The position numbers and the translations under genes are program-made. Positions 8,156 through 16,702 of a DNA stretch of 64,000 bases are shown here, in pieces. How positions within the stretch are numbered: the stretch's first letter is position 1; each line of letters opens with the position of its first letter. The notes beneath the pieces are model-generated. The model was not told the DNA's origin. It saw only the letters and a program-made list of their open reading frames with translations, and searched no databases. Source of the DNA: Candidatus Kutchimonas denitrificans (GTDB lineage: Bacteria > Gemmatimonadota > Gemmatimonadetes > Palauibacterales > KS3-K002); contig JAACAK010000046.1 in the NCBI GenBank assembly GCA_011774835.1, positions 30,459 to 94,458 on the forward strand, read 5' to 3'.

Positions 8156-9288
8156 TGCCGATCGAGGGTTCGCTACGTGAGTTCGCGCTCCACGACATCT
8201 TCCAGCTGCTCCACCTGTCGCGGAAGACGGGCGAGTTGGAAATCAGACGGGAGCCGTCGGGCGCTCGCGGCGTAGTCGTGTTCAACGGGGGAGCCGTGGT
8301 GGGCGCAGAGGTGGATGAGGAAACGCCGCGCCTGGGGTACATGCTGCTCAACGCCGGCAAGATCACGGAAGCCGACCTTCACCGAGCTGACCAACTGCAC
8401 TCCGAGCAACCGTCTCGAAGCTGGGCCGACATCTTTGGATCGCTGGCCGTGATGGAGCCGGAGGATTTGGAGCAGTACATGAAGTTTCAGGTCGAGGAGT
8501 TCATTTACGAGATCCTTGACTGGCAGGACGGTCGCTTCTGGTTTGGCGAGCGCCCGGTTCAAGAATCGGAATGCTTCACGTGGATACCGGTCGAGTCGCT
8601 GCTCATGGAAGGTGCGCGGCGCGCCGATGAGCTGTCGCAACTGTCCACGGCCATCGAAGGCCGTCACGCGGTACCACGCCTGTCCGAGCGCGCAGCGAGC
8701 GAGAACAGTGTCCTCGACCTGAAACCGGATGAGTGGGAGATACTGGGTCGTGTCGATGGCGTGAGCGACGTGAAGTCGATTGCCACCACCCTGGGGAGAA
8801 GCGAGTTCGACGTCAGCAAAGTGGTTTCCACCCTGGCCGAGCGTGGGTTGTTGGAGATCAGCTCGCAGGACGGCCTCCGAACTCGGCCACCGCACGAGAC
8901 CATGCTGGATCGCGTGGCCGACCTGATCGAGCGTGGACAGCTCGCTGAGGCGGGCGACAAGCTGGCCTCGGTCCTCGACGCTCTACCGGAGGAGCCACGT
9001 GCTCACTATCTGGGCGCGCGAATTCTGGAGCGGGAAGGGAAGCTGAACGAGGCGGTAGCCGGCTACGAGAAGGCGCTGAGTCTGGATCCGTTGGCAGCCG
9101 AGGCGCGGGAGCGACTCGGGCTGGTGAAGCTGAAGCTGGGTGATATCGAGGGTGCCTCGCACGAATGGAAGGCGTATCTGCGCATGGCGGCCGATACCCC
9201 GGAGCGGCGGCGCGTGGAGCGAGCGATGACCGCGCTGCATGATCTGGAGATCGTACTGAGCGAGTTGGATGGAAGAGAGCACCCGTAG
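8155..9288 (+). CDS. PATAN (DUF4388) domain protein with C-terminal TPR
   Basis: A 377-aa protein. The N-terminus (about 1-160) is a PATAN/DUF4388 domain: IEGSLREFALHDIFQLLHLS, then KTGELEI, GYMLLNAGKI, and a region like FQVEEFIYEILDWQDGRFWF. A short winged-helix-like segment follows (about 190-245, ending LAERGLLEIS), and then two or three TPR units (about 250-370). PATAN domains occur with receiver domains in PatA-type regulators and in gliding or pilus regulation, where they are thought to bind effectors; that is family knowledge. The paralogue at 12727-14355 has the same order of domains. It overlaps both neighbours. Confidence 0.85.
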   Translation: MPIEGSLREFALHDIFQLLHLSRKTGELEIRREPSGARGVVVFNGGAVVGAEVDEETPRLGYMLLNAGKITEADLHRADQLHSEQPSRSWADIFGSLAVMEPEDLEQYMKFQVEEFIYEILDWQDGRFWFGERPVQESECFTWIPVESLLMEGARRADELSQLSTAIEGRHAVPRLSERAASENSVLDLKPDEWEILGRVDGVSDVKSIATTLGRSEFDVSKVVSTLAERGLLEISSQDGLRTRPPHETMLDRVADLIERGQLAEAGDKLASVLDALPEEPRAHYLGARILEREGKLNEAVAGYEKALSLDPLAAEARERLGLVKLKLGDIEGASHEWKAYLRMAADTPERRRVERAMTALHDLEIVLSELDGREHP

Positions 9289-10081
9289 GTCGCTCGAGGA
9301 GCTGAGCGCCGAGGTCGCGTCGAATCCGAACTCGACGGCGTTCGTCGAGCTCGCCGCGGCATACCGTGCGCGCGGTGATCTCGAGCGCGCCATGCGCCTC
9401 TGCCTGCGCGGCCTGCAGCGACACCCAACCCACGTGGAAGCCCACTTCGAGCTGGGCCGGATCTACGAAGCGAGGGGCGAGCGCGAGCTGGCTCTCGATG
9501 AATGGGGCGTCGTGCTGCAGCTGGCACCCGAGCACCTGAACACGCGGCTCACGCTCGTTCGGCTGTATCTCGACGAGGGCCGGCAGTCCGACGCGACGGC
9601 CGAGCTGGAACGGGCGGAGACGATCGCGCCCGGCGACCCGCGTTTGAACGAGTTCCGCGGCCTGCTGGACTCCGGTCTTGCGCCGCCGGAGGCCGAGGGC
9701 GAATCCGGAAACGGCCGCGGACATGTGTTCGAGTCCCTGGGCGAGGATCATCCGGGCACGCTCGGCATTCTGCTGGTCGATGCCGAGGGTGAGATAATCG
9801 AGAGCCACATGCCGGCGGAGAACGGGGATGTTCAGGCGGCTCTGGGTACGGACTTGATCGAAGCGCGGGCGGAAGCGGAACGGGTGGCGTCGTATCTGCA
9901 GCTGGGCGAGCTGAAAGGGATGGTGGTAGAGAGCAAGAGTGCGCGGCTCACGGTTTCGCCGGTGGGACGGGATGTGGTCATCGTCGCCACCCGCACGGAT
10001 CTGCCCGCCGGACAGGCGGCCCTCGTCGTGCAGCGGGCTTGGGATCTGGCCGAGTCGTACCTGAGCAACCTGAATCGGTGA
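9269..10081 (+). CDS. TPR protein with C-terminal roadblock/LC7-like domain
   Basis: A 270-aa fusion. Residues about 5-130 are TPR units (TAFVELAAAYRARGDLERAM and following). After a glycine/glutamate linker, residues about 155-265 look like a roadblock/LC7 fold: GTLGILLVDAEGEIIES, then ARAEAERVASYLQLG, VESKSARLTVSPVG and DVVIVATRTDLPAGQAA. Roadblock domains are the platform on which bacterial MglA GTPases are regulated (MglB is one). Coupling of TPR to roadblock suggests an adaptor tying the GTPase to the TPR scaffolds. It overlaps the preceding gene by 20 bases and the next by one base. Confidence 0.8.
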   Translation: MEESTRRSLEELSAEVASNPNSTAFVELAAAYRARGDLERAMRLCLRGLQRHPTHVEAHFELGRIYEARGERELALDEWGVVLQLAPEHLNTRLTLVRLYLDEGRQSDATAELERAETIAPGDPRLNEFRGLLDSGLAPPEAEGESGNGRGHVFESLGEDHPGTLGILLVDAEGEIIESHMPAENGDVQAALGTDLIEARAEAERVASYLQLGELKGMVVESKSARLTVSPVGRDVVIVATRTDLPAGQAALVVQRAWDLAESYLSNLNR

Positions 10082-10443
10082 TGGATACGGGCTACGGGGA
10101 TCTATTGGCTGACGTGATGAAGCAGCCCGGTGTGCGGGGTGCTCTCGTCGTCGCGGTGCGCGACGGACTGGTCGTCGACGGCCGGGTCCACGTCGGTGTG
10201 CGTGGCGACGCGGCGGCGGCGTTGGCCGCCGCGCTGTTTCGCCGGGCCCGCCAGGCGACATCGAACGGCGAGGGGCGGATTCGTTTCGTCGAGGTCGATG
10301 CCGAGCAAGGCCGGATCATGATGGCGGGCCCCGAGGCGGTGGCCCTGCTGGCCGTACTCGAGACGCGGGCCAACCCCGGTCAGGTGCGGCTCGCGGTACG
10401 CCGCGCCGCCGACGAGCTTGCGGCTATGGAGGGAGCGAAGTGA
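10081..10443 (+). CDS. roadblock/LC7 domain protein
   Basis: A 120-aa single roadblock/LC7-like domain: GVRGALVVAVRDGLVVDGRV, then an alanine-rich helix (AAAALAAALFRRARQA), a strand pair FVEVDAEQGRIMMAG and a last helix. The ATG overlaps the preceding stop as TGATG. The family comprises MglB-like GTPase-activating or dimerisation partners of small GTPases. It could be one half of a heteromeric pair with the next gene. No catalytic residue can be assigned, since MglB acts by positioning MglA residues. Confidence 0.8.
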   Translation: MDTGYGDLLADVMKQPGVRGALVVAVRDGLVVDGRVHVGVRGDAAAALAAALFRRARQATSNGEGRIRFVEVDAEQGRIMMAGPEAVALLAVLETRANPGQVRLAVRRAADELAAMEGAK

Positions 10444-10931
10444 CCGGTCAGCCGAACCTGCGGCAGATCCAGGACGCCTTCTCCGGGCCGCTGGAAGATT
10501 TCGTCCGAGAATCGGGCGTCAGGCTGGCGGTTCTCATCAACCGCAGCGGCCAGGTCCTGGCCCAGGTCGGGTTCGACCGCGTATTCGATCTGGTCGGTGT
10601 GGCGTCGCTGGCCGCGGGGATCAACGCCTCGAGCCGGGCGCTGGCCAATCAGCTGGGCCAGGAGGAGTTCGAGCACCTCCACCACGCCGGGCGCCGGCGG
10701 CAGCTCTTTTTGGGACACTTCGAATCGGCCGCCGGCCAGCTGATGGTCGTCACCGTGTTCAACGATGAATCCTCGATCGGTCTGGTGCGTGTCTTTTTCG
10801 AGGAGTTCGTGAAGCAGATACAGCGACTTCCGGCGATGGATGCCGCGCGAAGAGCGGTGCAGGCTCGCGATTTCGAGGCCGAGCTGGAGACCAGCCTCGA
10901 TCGATTCTTCCAAGACCTGATAGGCGGCTGA
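10440..10931 (+). CDS. roadblock/LC7 protein, probable MglB-type regulator of MglA
   Basis: A 163-aa roadblock/LC7 protein: FVRESGVRLAVLINRSGQVLAQVG, VGVASLAAGINASSRALA, LFLGHFESAAGQLMVVTVFND, SIGLVRVFFEEFVKQI. It has a C-terminal helical extension of about 40 residues (TSLDRFFQDLIGG at the end). Placed two bases before the MglA gene, it is the best candidate for the MglB-like GAP of that GTPase. MglB of Myxococcus xanthus is similar in size (159 aa) and also precedes mglA. The GTG start overlaps the previous stop. Confidence 0.83.
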   Translation: MTGQPNLRQIQDAFSGPLEDFVRESGVRLAVLINRSGQVLAQVGFDRVFDLVGVASLAAGINASSRALANQLGQEEFEHLHHAGRRRQLFLGHFESAAGQLMVVTVFNDESSIGLVRVFFEEFVKQIQRLPAMDAARRAVQARDFEAELETSLDRFFQDLIGG

Positions 10932-10933
10932 TC

Positions 10934-11575
10934 ATGTCGCTAGTCAACTACGCCACTCGGGAGATCACCTGCAAGATCGTCTACTACGGGCCCGGGCGAT
11001 CCGGCAAGACGACGAACCTGCAGTATATCCACAGCCGCGTGCCGTGGGACCGGAAAGGCGAGATGGTCTCGCTCGCCACCGATGCCGACCGAACGCTCTT
11101 CTTCGATTTCCTTCCGCTGGAGCTCGGTCGGATCTCCGGCTTCACCACCCGGTTCCAGCTCTATACCGTGCCGGGCCAGGTCTATTACAACGCGACGCGT
11201 AAGCTGGTGCTGCAGGGTGCGGACGGGGTCGTTTTCGTGGCGGACAGCCAGAAGTCGCAGATCGATGCGTCGCTGGAGTCGTTTCGCAACCTGCACGAGA
11301 ATCTGCTCGAGCACGGCATCGATATCCGCGACATCCCGGTCGTCATTCAGTACAACAAACGAGACCTGCCCAATGTGTTCAGCATCGAGGAACTGGAAGA
11401 GGAGATCAACTTCCGCAACGTCCCCAGTTTTCCCGCCTCCGCCCTCTTGGGAGAAGGCGTTTTCGACACCCTGCGCTCGGCCAGCGAGGGCGTGCTGAAG
11501 AAGCTCGCCAGCAAGCTGGACATTACCGCCGACGTCCCCGCGTCCGAGGAGGCGCCGAGTGACGGATTCCGTTGA
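10934..11575 (+). CDS. mglA: MglA-type small Ras-like GTPase
   Basis: A 213-aa GTPase. The P-loop GPGRSGKTTN lies at residues 19-28, the Walker B region reads VPGQVYYNATRK at 79-90 (PGQ in place of Ras DxxGQ), and the guanine-specificity motif NKRD is at 141-144. The segment FFDFLPLELGRISGFTTRFQLYTVPGQ is typical of MglA. In Myxococcus, MglA-GTP marks the leading pole and drives gliding and type IV pili; chemosensory input flips it. This copy has about 18 extra C-terminal residues compared with the 195-aa Myxococcus protein. Upstream are three roadblock proteins, downstream a DnaA-like ATPase. Confidence 0.93.
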   Translation: MSLVNYATREITCKIVYYGPGRSGKTTNLQYIHSRVPWDRKGEMVSLATDADRTLFFDFLPLELGRISGFTTRFQLYTVPGQVYYNATRKLVLQGADGVVFVADSQKSQIDASLESFRNLHENLLEHGIDIRDIPVVIQYNKRDLPNVFSIEELEEEINFRNVPSFPASALLGEGVFDTLRSASEGVLKKLASKLDITADVPASEEAPSDGFR

Positions 11576-12743
11576 TCCGAAACTGACCTTCGACTCCTTC
11601 GTCGTCGGGCCCGAGAACCGGCTCGCCTGGGAGGCCGCCCGCACGGCCGCGGAGTTGCCCGGTTCCGCCTATAATCCGCTCTTCATCTACAGCGACACGG
11701 GACTCGGCAAGACCCATCTGCTCATCGCCATCGCCAACCGGGCTCGCGAGTTGCACCCCGAGGTCGAGATCGCCTACACACCCCTCGAGCAGCTGTTGCG
11801 CCAGCTGCAGGGCCAGAACGGCGAAAGCGAGGACTACCGGTCGACGGAGATCCTGCTCATCGATGACCTCCAATTTATCGGCCCGAAAGGCGAGAGCCAC
11901 CAGATCCTCTTCCACCTGCTCGATCACCTGCTGATGTCGGGCCGGCAGGTCGCCCTCGCCTGCGATCGGCCGCCGCTCGAACTGGGCGAGCTGGATGACC
12001 GCTTGCTGTCGCGCTTCAGCGGAGGTCTCGTGGTCGACATCGGCCGACCGAACCTCGAGACCCGGCGTGCTATCCTCGAGCTACGGCTCGCCGCCGTCGA
12101 CGCGTCGCTTCGCCCCGAGGTCATCGATGCCATCGCGCGCCTCGCGATCGAGAACGTCCGCCAACTCAAGGGGGCTCTCAATCGCGTGCTCGCCGCGCAG
12201 AAGTCCGAGAATCGCGACGTCACCGCCGACGAGGTGGACCGACTGCTCGCCGACGTCGTCTCCGACCCCGAATTGCCGTGGCTGGCCGAAGCGAAGCAGC
12301 AGACGGGGGCCGAATTCGATGACTTCCTCGCCGATGTATCCTCTGCCGTCGAGGAGGCGCTCGGCGCGCCCAAGTGGAGGGAGGATCTGGCGAGGGCGAT
12401 ACTGAAGTGGGAGTCGGAGGGTTACGAGACCAAGCGGCTCGAGATGTTCCTCGATGGCGAGGAGGCGATCGATTCCGAGCAGGTGATCGCCGCCTACGAG
12501 CGAGATGTGGAGAAGCTGAGGTCGATAGAGGAGGAACTGCGTCGACTGGGAACGGAGCTCCCTCAGGATGGCAGTCTGCGGGATCCTGACCGATGCGATG
12601 CGCTCCGCGCGCTGCTCGCCGATGTCCAACGTTCGGATTCCGCCATCGACGACTTCTTCCTCGACGATGAAAAGATCATTTGGGAGTGGCCGCTGAACGA
12701 GGGTCGGCTGATCGAAAGCTGGGACGATGGCGATAAAGGGTAG
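11559..12743 (+). CDS. DnaA-like AAA+ ATPase lacking the DNA-binding domain
   Basis: A 394-aa protein. Residues 9-230 match DnaA domain III: F-x-FVVGPEN entry, Walker A SDTGLGKTHLL (K51), Walker B LLIDDLQF (D102, D103), sensor I region ALACDRPP, arginine finger in LLSRFSGGL (R152), PNLETRRAIL, and lid NVRQLKGALNR (199-209). DnaA domain IV, with its DHTTV helix-turn-helix signature, is absent. In its place is a 160-residue acidic, helical tail. It is therefore not an initiator and not an Hda, which lacks such a tail. GGAGG precedes the GTG start. It overlaps both mglA and the next PATAN gene, so a role with MglA is likely. Confidence 0.85.
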   Translation: MTDSVDPKLTFDSFVVGPENRLAWEAARTAAELPGSAYNPLFIYSDTGLGKTHLLIAIANRARELHPEVEIAYTPLEQLLRQLQGQNGESEDYRSTEILLIDDLQFIGPKGESHQILFHLLDHLLMSGRQVALACDRPPLELGELDDRLLSRFSGGLVVDIGRPNLETRRAILELRLAAVDASLRPEVIDAIARLAIENVRQLKGALNRVLAAQKSENRDVTADEVDRLLADVVSDPELPWLAEAKQQTGAEFDDFLADVSSAVEEALGAPKWREDLARAILKWESEGYETKRLEMFLDGEEAIDSEQVIAAYERDVEKLRSIEEELRRLGTELPQDGSLRDPDRCDALRALLADVQRSDSAIDDFFLDDEKIIWEWPLNEGRLIESWDDGDKG

Positions 12744-14355
12744 CCTCAAAGAAGCAAGCCTTCCCGACGTCTTTCAGCTCCTGACCATGGGTGGAAAGAC
12801 CGGGTGCCTGTCCGTCACCGATCGACAGAGCTTCGGGTACATCTATTTCGAAGATGGCCGGATCGTCTACGCCTCCCTACTCAATCGGCGCGATCGGCTC
12901 GGTGACATTCTCGTGCGCGGGAACGCGATCTCCCGCGAGGACCTCGACCGGGCCATCGACGAGCAGAGCCAGACACGCGACGGGCGTCGGCTGGGCGAGA
13001 TCCTCAAGGACAACGGGGCGATCGACGAGAAGACGCTCCAGCGGTACGTGAAGCACCAGATCGAAGAGGCCGTGTATCACCTGTTCACCTGGGGCCAGGG
13101 CACCTTTTACTTCGAGCCGGGCCAGCGGCCGGAGCGCGAACAAATCCTGGTTTCCATCGACCCCGAGAGCCTGCTGCTGGAGGGAGCACGCCGGGTCGAC
13201 GAGTGGAGCCAGATCGAGAACAAGATCCAGTCGCTCGACGTGATCTTCTCGCTCGATTCCGACAAATCGGCCACGATCTCGACGCTGAACCTGACACCGG
13301 AGCAGGAGGCGATCCTCCCTTACCTAGACGGCACGCACGCCGGCTGGGAGATGGTCGAGGAGACCGCGCTGGGCGACTTCGAGGTAGGGAAGGCGCTGTA
13401 CGGCCTGGCGACCGCCGGGCTCGTCCGCAAGACGGGCAAACGGGAACGGCTGAAAGCCCGAAACGAGGCGCCGGCGCGTCTGGACGAACACCGCAACCTG
13501 GGCATCGCGTTCTATCGCACGTCGATGTTCGACGAGGCGATCCGAGAGTTGGAGCAGGTGCTCAAGCTGGAACCCCAGGCCCTCGATGCCGAGTTCTACC
13601 TCGGCCTCGTCGAGTTGCGGCAGGGTGACCTGTCCGGGGCGGAAAAGAGGTTTCGGGGCATACTCAAGCGCGGCGGAGCCCAGGCCGCGGTCTTAAACAA
13701 CCTGGCTCATGTGTTGGCCGTGCAGGGCAAGCTGGACGAGGCGTTGAAGCTTCTGGACGAAGGCCTAAAGAAGCAGCCGCCGAGTCCCAGGCTCCATCTG
13801 AGCAAGGCTCAGTTGCAGCTGCAGAGCGGCGATGTGCCGGGCGCACGGGCGACGCTGGATGTGTACGCCGATCAGAGGGGCAAACGCCTGCCGCCGCTCT
13901 ATTTCTCGACGCGGATGCTCGTCGAGGCGCTGTCGACGAACCTCGACGCGGCGGTGCGGCTCGCCGAGGAGGGGCTGGAGCGCCATCCGAACTCGGCGCC
14001 GCTGGCGAACAACGCCGGCGTGGTCCAGGAGCGGAAAGGCGATATCGATCGGGCGCGGGAGCTGTACGAGCGGGCGTTCGAGCTCGACGCCAACCTACCG
14101 CAGACGTCGAAGAACCTGGGCGATCTGCTGTACCGCGACGGTCGGTACGAGGAGGCGGCCGAGGTATACGAGCGAGCGCTGCGGGCGGACAGCGACCTGG
14201 GCGACGATGTCTACGCGAAGTTGGGCAACGTGTACTACAAGCGTCGCGAACGGGACAAGGCGATCGAGATGTGGGCGCGGGCGCTATCGCTCAATCCGGA
14301 GAATGAGGTGGTTCGAACCAACCTCGAGTTCGTCAAGGGAGGCGCCGGTGAGTAG
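12727..14355 (+). CDS. PATAN (DUF4388) domain protein with long C-terminal TPR
   Basis: A 542-aa paralogue of the gene at 8155. The PATAN domain spans about residues 1-165 (AIKGSLKEASLPDVFQLLTM, KTGCLSV, YIYFEDGRIVYASL, a helical insert with RLGEILKDNGAI, and a GQGTFYFEPGQ strand). A winged-helix-like linker follows (about 195-240), and then about eight TPR units to the C-terminus. No signal peptide or membrane segment is present. It overlaps the DnaA-like ATPase gene by 17 bases and cheR by 8. Having one PATAN-TPR on each side of the roadblock-MglA-ATPase block suggests that the pair brackets that complex. Confidence 0.85.
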   Translation: MAIKGSLKEASLPDVFQLLTMGGKTGCLSVTDRQSFGYIYFEDGRIVYASLLNRRDRLGDILVRGNAISREDLDRAIDEQSQTRDGRRLGEILKDNGAIDEKTLQRYVKHQIEEAVYHLFTWGQGTFYFEPGQRPEREQILVSIDPESLLLEGARRVDEWSQIENKIQSLDVIFSLDSDKSATISTLNLTPEQEAILPYLDGTHAGWEMVEETALGDFEVGKALYGLATAGLVRKTGKRERLKARNEAPARLDEHRNLGIAFYRTSMFDEAIRELEQVLKLEPQALDAEFYLGLVELRQGDLSGAEKRFRGILKRGGAQAAVLNNLAHVLAVQGKLDEALKLLDEGLKKQPPSPRLHLSKAQLQLQSGDVPGARATLDVYADQRGKRLPPLYFSTRMLVEALSTNLDAAVRLAEEGLERHPNSAPLANNAGVVQERKGDIDRARELYERAFELDANLPQTSKNLGDLLYRDGRYEEAAEVYERALRADSDLGDDVYAKLGNVYYKRRERDKAIEMWARALSLNPENEVVRTNLEFVKGGAGE

Positions 14356-15151
14356 CGACGAAGCAGCCTACGCCGATCTGTTCGACCGGCTGGAACGCGA
14401 GCGTGGCTTTCGCGGCAACCTTTACCGCCAGAAGTGTCTGCGGCGGCGCGTCGCCGTTCGTATGCGGGCTCGTGGGGTGGCCGACGTGAGTGACTACTCG
14501 GCTCTGCTCGACAACGATCCCGAGGAGTACGAACGGCTGCTGCGTGTGTTGACGATCAACGTCAGCAAGTTCTTCCGGAATCAGGAGACCTGGGTCGTGA
14601 TTCGCGAGGAGGTGATGCCGGAGCTCCTGCAGCGAGGGGGTCCGCTGCTCATGTGGAGCGCCGGGTCGGCCTGCGGCGAAGAGGCGTACAGCCTGGCGAT
14701 TCTGGCGTGGGACTGGCTCGCACGAACCGGGTTCGGTGGCTGGAACGGAATCCGCATCATCGGTACCGACATCGATGGTCGGAGTCTGGATGCGGCACGG
14801 ACAGGGGAGTACCCGGCGGCGGCACTGGATGAGACACCGGCGGACCTCAAGCGGCAATGGTTCGAGGCCGATGGCCCTTACCGGCTCAAGGAGCCGATTC
14901 CGCGGCTGGTCGAGTTTCGGCAGCGGGATATCCTGGCCGGCCGGCCGGAGTTCGATGCCGATCTGATCCTATGCCGCAACCTGCTGATCTATCTGGACAG
15001 GGAAGCACAGCGGCAGGTGTTCGAGATCTTTGTCGAGACGCTGCGCTCCGGGGGTTTTCTGGTGCTGGGTCGGGTCGAGATGCTCGACGCCCGGGTCCGC
15101 GACGTATTCGAAGTGGTCAACCCCCGGGAGAGGATCTACCGCAAGCGATGA
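14348..15151 (+). CDS. cheR: chemoreceptor methyltransferase CheR
   Basis: A 267-aa CheR that transfers methyl groups from S-adenosylmethionine to glutamates of chemoreceptors. The N-terminal helical domain contains KCLRRRVAVRMRARG. The catalytic domain carries NVSKFFRNQETW, the SAM-binding WSAGSACGEEAYSLAI (the family norm is WSAGCSTGEEPYSLA, so it is a mild variant), TDIDGRSLDAARTGEYP, and LCRNLLIYLD. The GTG start follows GGGAGG by five bases and overlaps the PATAN gene. The open frame extends far upstream but only through out-of-frame coding sequence of that gene. No receptor gene is in the window for it to act on. Confidence 0.92.
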   Translation: MSSDEAAYADLFDRLERERGFRGNLYRQKCLRRRVAVRMRARGVADVSDYSALLDNDPEEYERLLRVLTINVSKFFRNQETWVVIREEVMPELLQRGGPLLMWSAGSACGEEAYSLAILAWDWLARTGFGGWNGIRIIGTDIDGRSLDAARTGEYPAAALDETPADLKRQWFEADGPYRLKEPIPRLVEFRQRDILAGRPEFDADLILCRNLLIYLDREAQRQVFEIFVETLRSGGFLVLGRVEMLDARVRDVFEVVNPRERIYRKR

Positions 15152-15627
15152 GGCATTTCGTCGCGGCGGGCGAACGTCGAGTTGGCAGGAGCGAAGGGAC
15201 GTTCTCTGTTTTGGGTCTGGGATCGTGTGTCGTGATCGCGCTCTACGATGGCTCGAGCCAGGTGGGAGGCATGGCTCATGTCCTCCTTCCCGACCCGTCG
15301 TACAACGAGAGCCCCGCCCGCCTCTGGCGCTACGCGACCAGCGCCATACCGGCGCTCATCGAGGAAACGATCGCCGCGGGTGCCCGGCGCGGCCGCCTGA
15401 GCGCTCGCCTCGTCGGCGGCGCCTGCATGTTCCGGGACCTGTTGCCTCGTGACCAGCCGAACATAGGTGAACGCAACGTGGCGGCCGCCAGGCTGACCCT
15501 CGCGCAAGCGGGGATACGGGTGATCGGCGAGGATGTCGGCGGCGAGTTCGGTCGCTCCGTCTTCTTCCGTCTCAGCGACGGTCGGGTCCGGGTTCAGGCC
15601 CATGGACGGGAACATGTCGAGATCTGA
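15148..15627 (+). CDS. cheD: chemoreceptor glutamine deamidase CheD
   Basis: A 159-aa CheD. The catalytic pair is visible: C27 in LGLGSCVVIALYD and H44 in GGMAHVLLP, the standard spacing of the family. Further signatures are KLVGGA-like ARLVGGACMF and NIGERNVAAARLTL. CheD deamidates glutamine residues of chemoreceptors and, in species with CheC, is bound and regulated by CheC and CheY-P. Both partners are in this operon. The ATG overlaps the cheR stop as ATGA. Confidence 0.94.
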   Translation: MRHFVAAGERRVGRSEGTFSVLGLGSCVVIALYDGSSQVGGMAHVLLPDPSYNESPARLWRYATSAIPALIEETIAAGARRGRLSARLVGGACMFRDLLPRDQPNIGERNVAAARLTLAQAGIRVIGEDVGGEFGRSVFFRLSDGRVRVQAHGREHVEI

Positions 15628-16702
15628 ATCGGGCTCGATCCGCTCGGTGCTGGTCGTGGACGACAGCATCTTCATGCGGCGCATGATCTCCGACATGATC
15701 GAGCGGTTCCCCGGCTACCGCGTGGTCGCGACCGCTGCCGACGGGGAAGAGGCGCTCCGGCTGATCGAGCGGCACGATCCCGATCTGGTCACTCTGGACA
15801 TAGAGATGCCGCGGCTGGACGGATTCGGTGTTCTGAAACGGGTCATGGGGTCGAGGCCGCGCCCGTGCGTCGTCCTATCGGCCTACACCGCGACGGGCTC
15901 CGAGGCGGCGCTGCGGGCGCTCGAGCTGGGCGCCGTCGAGTTCGTGGCAAAGCCCTCGGGGCCCATCTCCTTCGATGTGGCCAAGGTTGAGGGACATCTG
16001 TTCGAGGCGCTGGAAGCCGCCGCGGCGGCCGATCTCGACGCGCTGCTCGAAGAACGACGCGGTGAGATCACCCGCCCCGTGGCGCTGGCCGTGGAGGGCG
16101 AAGAGTCGGTGGTCGTCATCGCCGCATCGACCGGCGGACCTCGGGCGCTGTCTTTCCTGCTCGGGACCTTGCCCGCGAGCCTGGAAGCGGCCGTCCTGGT
16201 GGTCCAACACATGCCGGCCGGCTTCACCGCCACGCTGGCCGCCCGGCTGGACGGGGTCAGCAAGTTGCCGGTAACGGAGGCGACCGGAGGAGAAACGGTC
16301 GTGGCGAACCATGTCTGGTTGGCGCCGGGCAATTTCCACATGCGTTTGCGGCGGTTCGAGCGTGAAGTGCGGATCGTTCTGGATCAACGCGAGCCGCTGC
16401 GGGGTACACGCCCGGCCGCTGACGCCCTGTTCCCGACCGCGGCCGCGCTGTACGGCAAGCGGTGTATCGGCGTCGTCCTCACCGGCATGGGACGGGATGG
16501 CGCCGATGGGCTGGCCGCGATCCGGGCGGCGAGCGGACGTACCATCGTGCAGGACGAGGCGACCAGCGTGGTGTTTGGCATGCCCGGCAGAGCCATCGCT
16601 CAGGGCGCCGCGGAACAGGTCGTTCCTCTGGACAGGGTTCCCGAGGCGATCGTCGAATGCCTCAGCGCGATCGCCGAGCGGGGCAGAGACACGACGACAT
16701 GA
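15614..16702 (+). CDS. cheB: chemotaxis methylesterase/response regulator CheB
   Basis: A 362-aa CheB. The receiver domain (about 10-130) has the acidic DD pair at 16-17 and phospho-acceptor D62 in LDIEMPRLDG. The C-terminal methylesterase (about 163-355) has the catalytic triad S172 in AASTGGP, H199 in VVQHMPAGF and D295 in TGMGRDGADG. It removes methyl groups added by CheR once phosphorylated by CheA. The ATG at 15614 or the one at 15602 may be used; both overlap the end of cheD. The stop overlaps the next ATG. Confidence 0.95.
   Translation: MSRSESGSIRSVLVVDDSIFMRRMISDMIERFPGYRVVATAADGEEALRLIERHDPDLVTLDIEMPRLDGFGVLKRVMGSRPRPCVVLSAYTATGSEAALRALELGAVEFVAKPSGPISFDVAKVEGHLFEALEAAAAADLDALLEERRGEITRPVALAVEGEESVVVIAASTGGPRALSFLLGTLPASLEAAVLVVQHMPAGFTATLAARLDGVSKLPVTEATGGETVVANHVWLAPGNFHMRLRRFEREVRIVLDQREPLRGTRPAADALFPTAAALYGKRCIGVVLTGMGRDGADGLAAIRAASGRTIVQDEATSVVFGMPGRAIAQGAAEQVVPLDRVPEAIVECLSAIAERGRDTTT

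Noticed and set aside
10039..10080. Upstream start of the 120-aa roadblock protein at 10039
   Set aside because: The stretch lies inside the preceding gene and the ATG at 10081 overlaps its stop in the pattern used across the operon.
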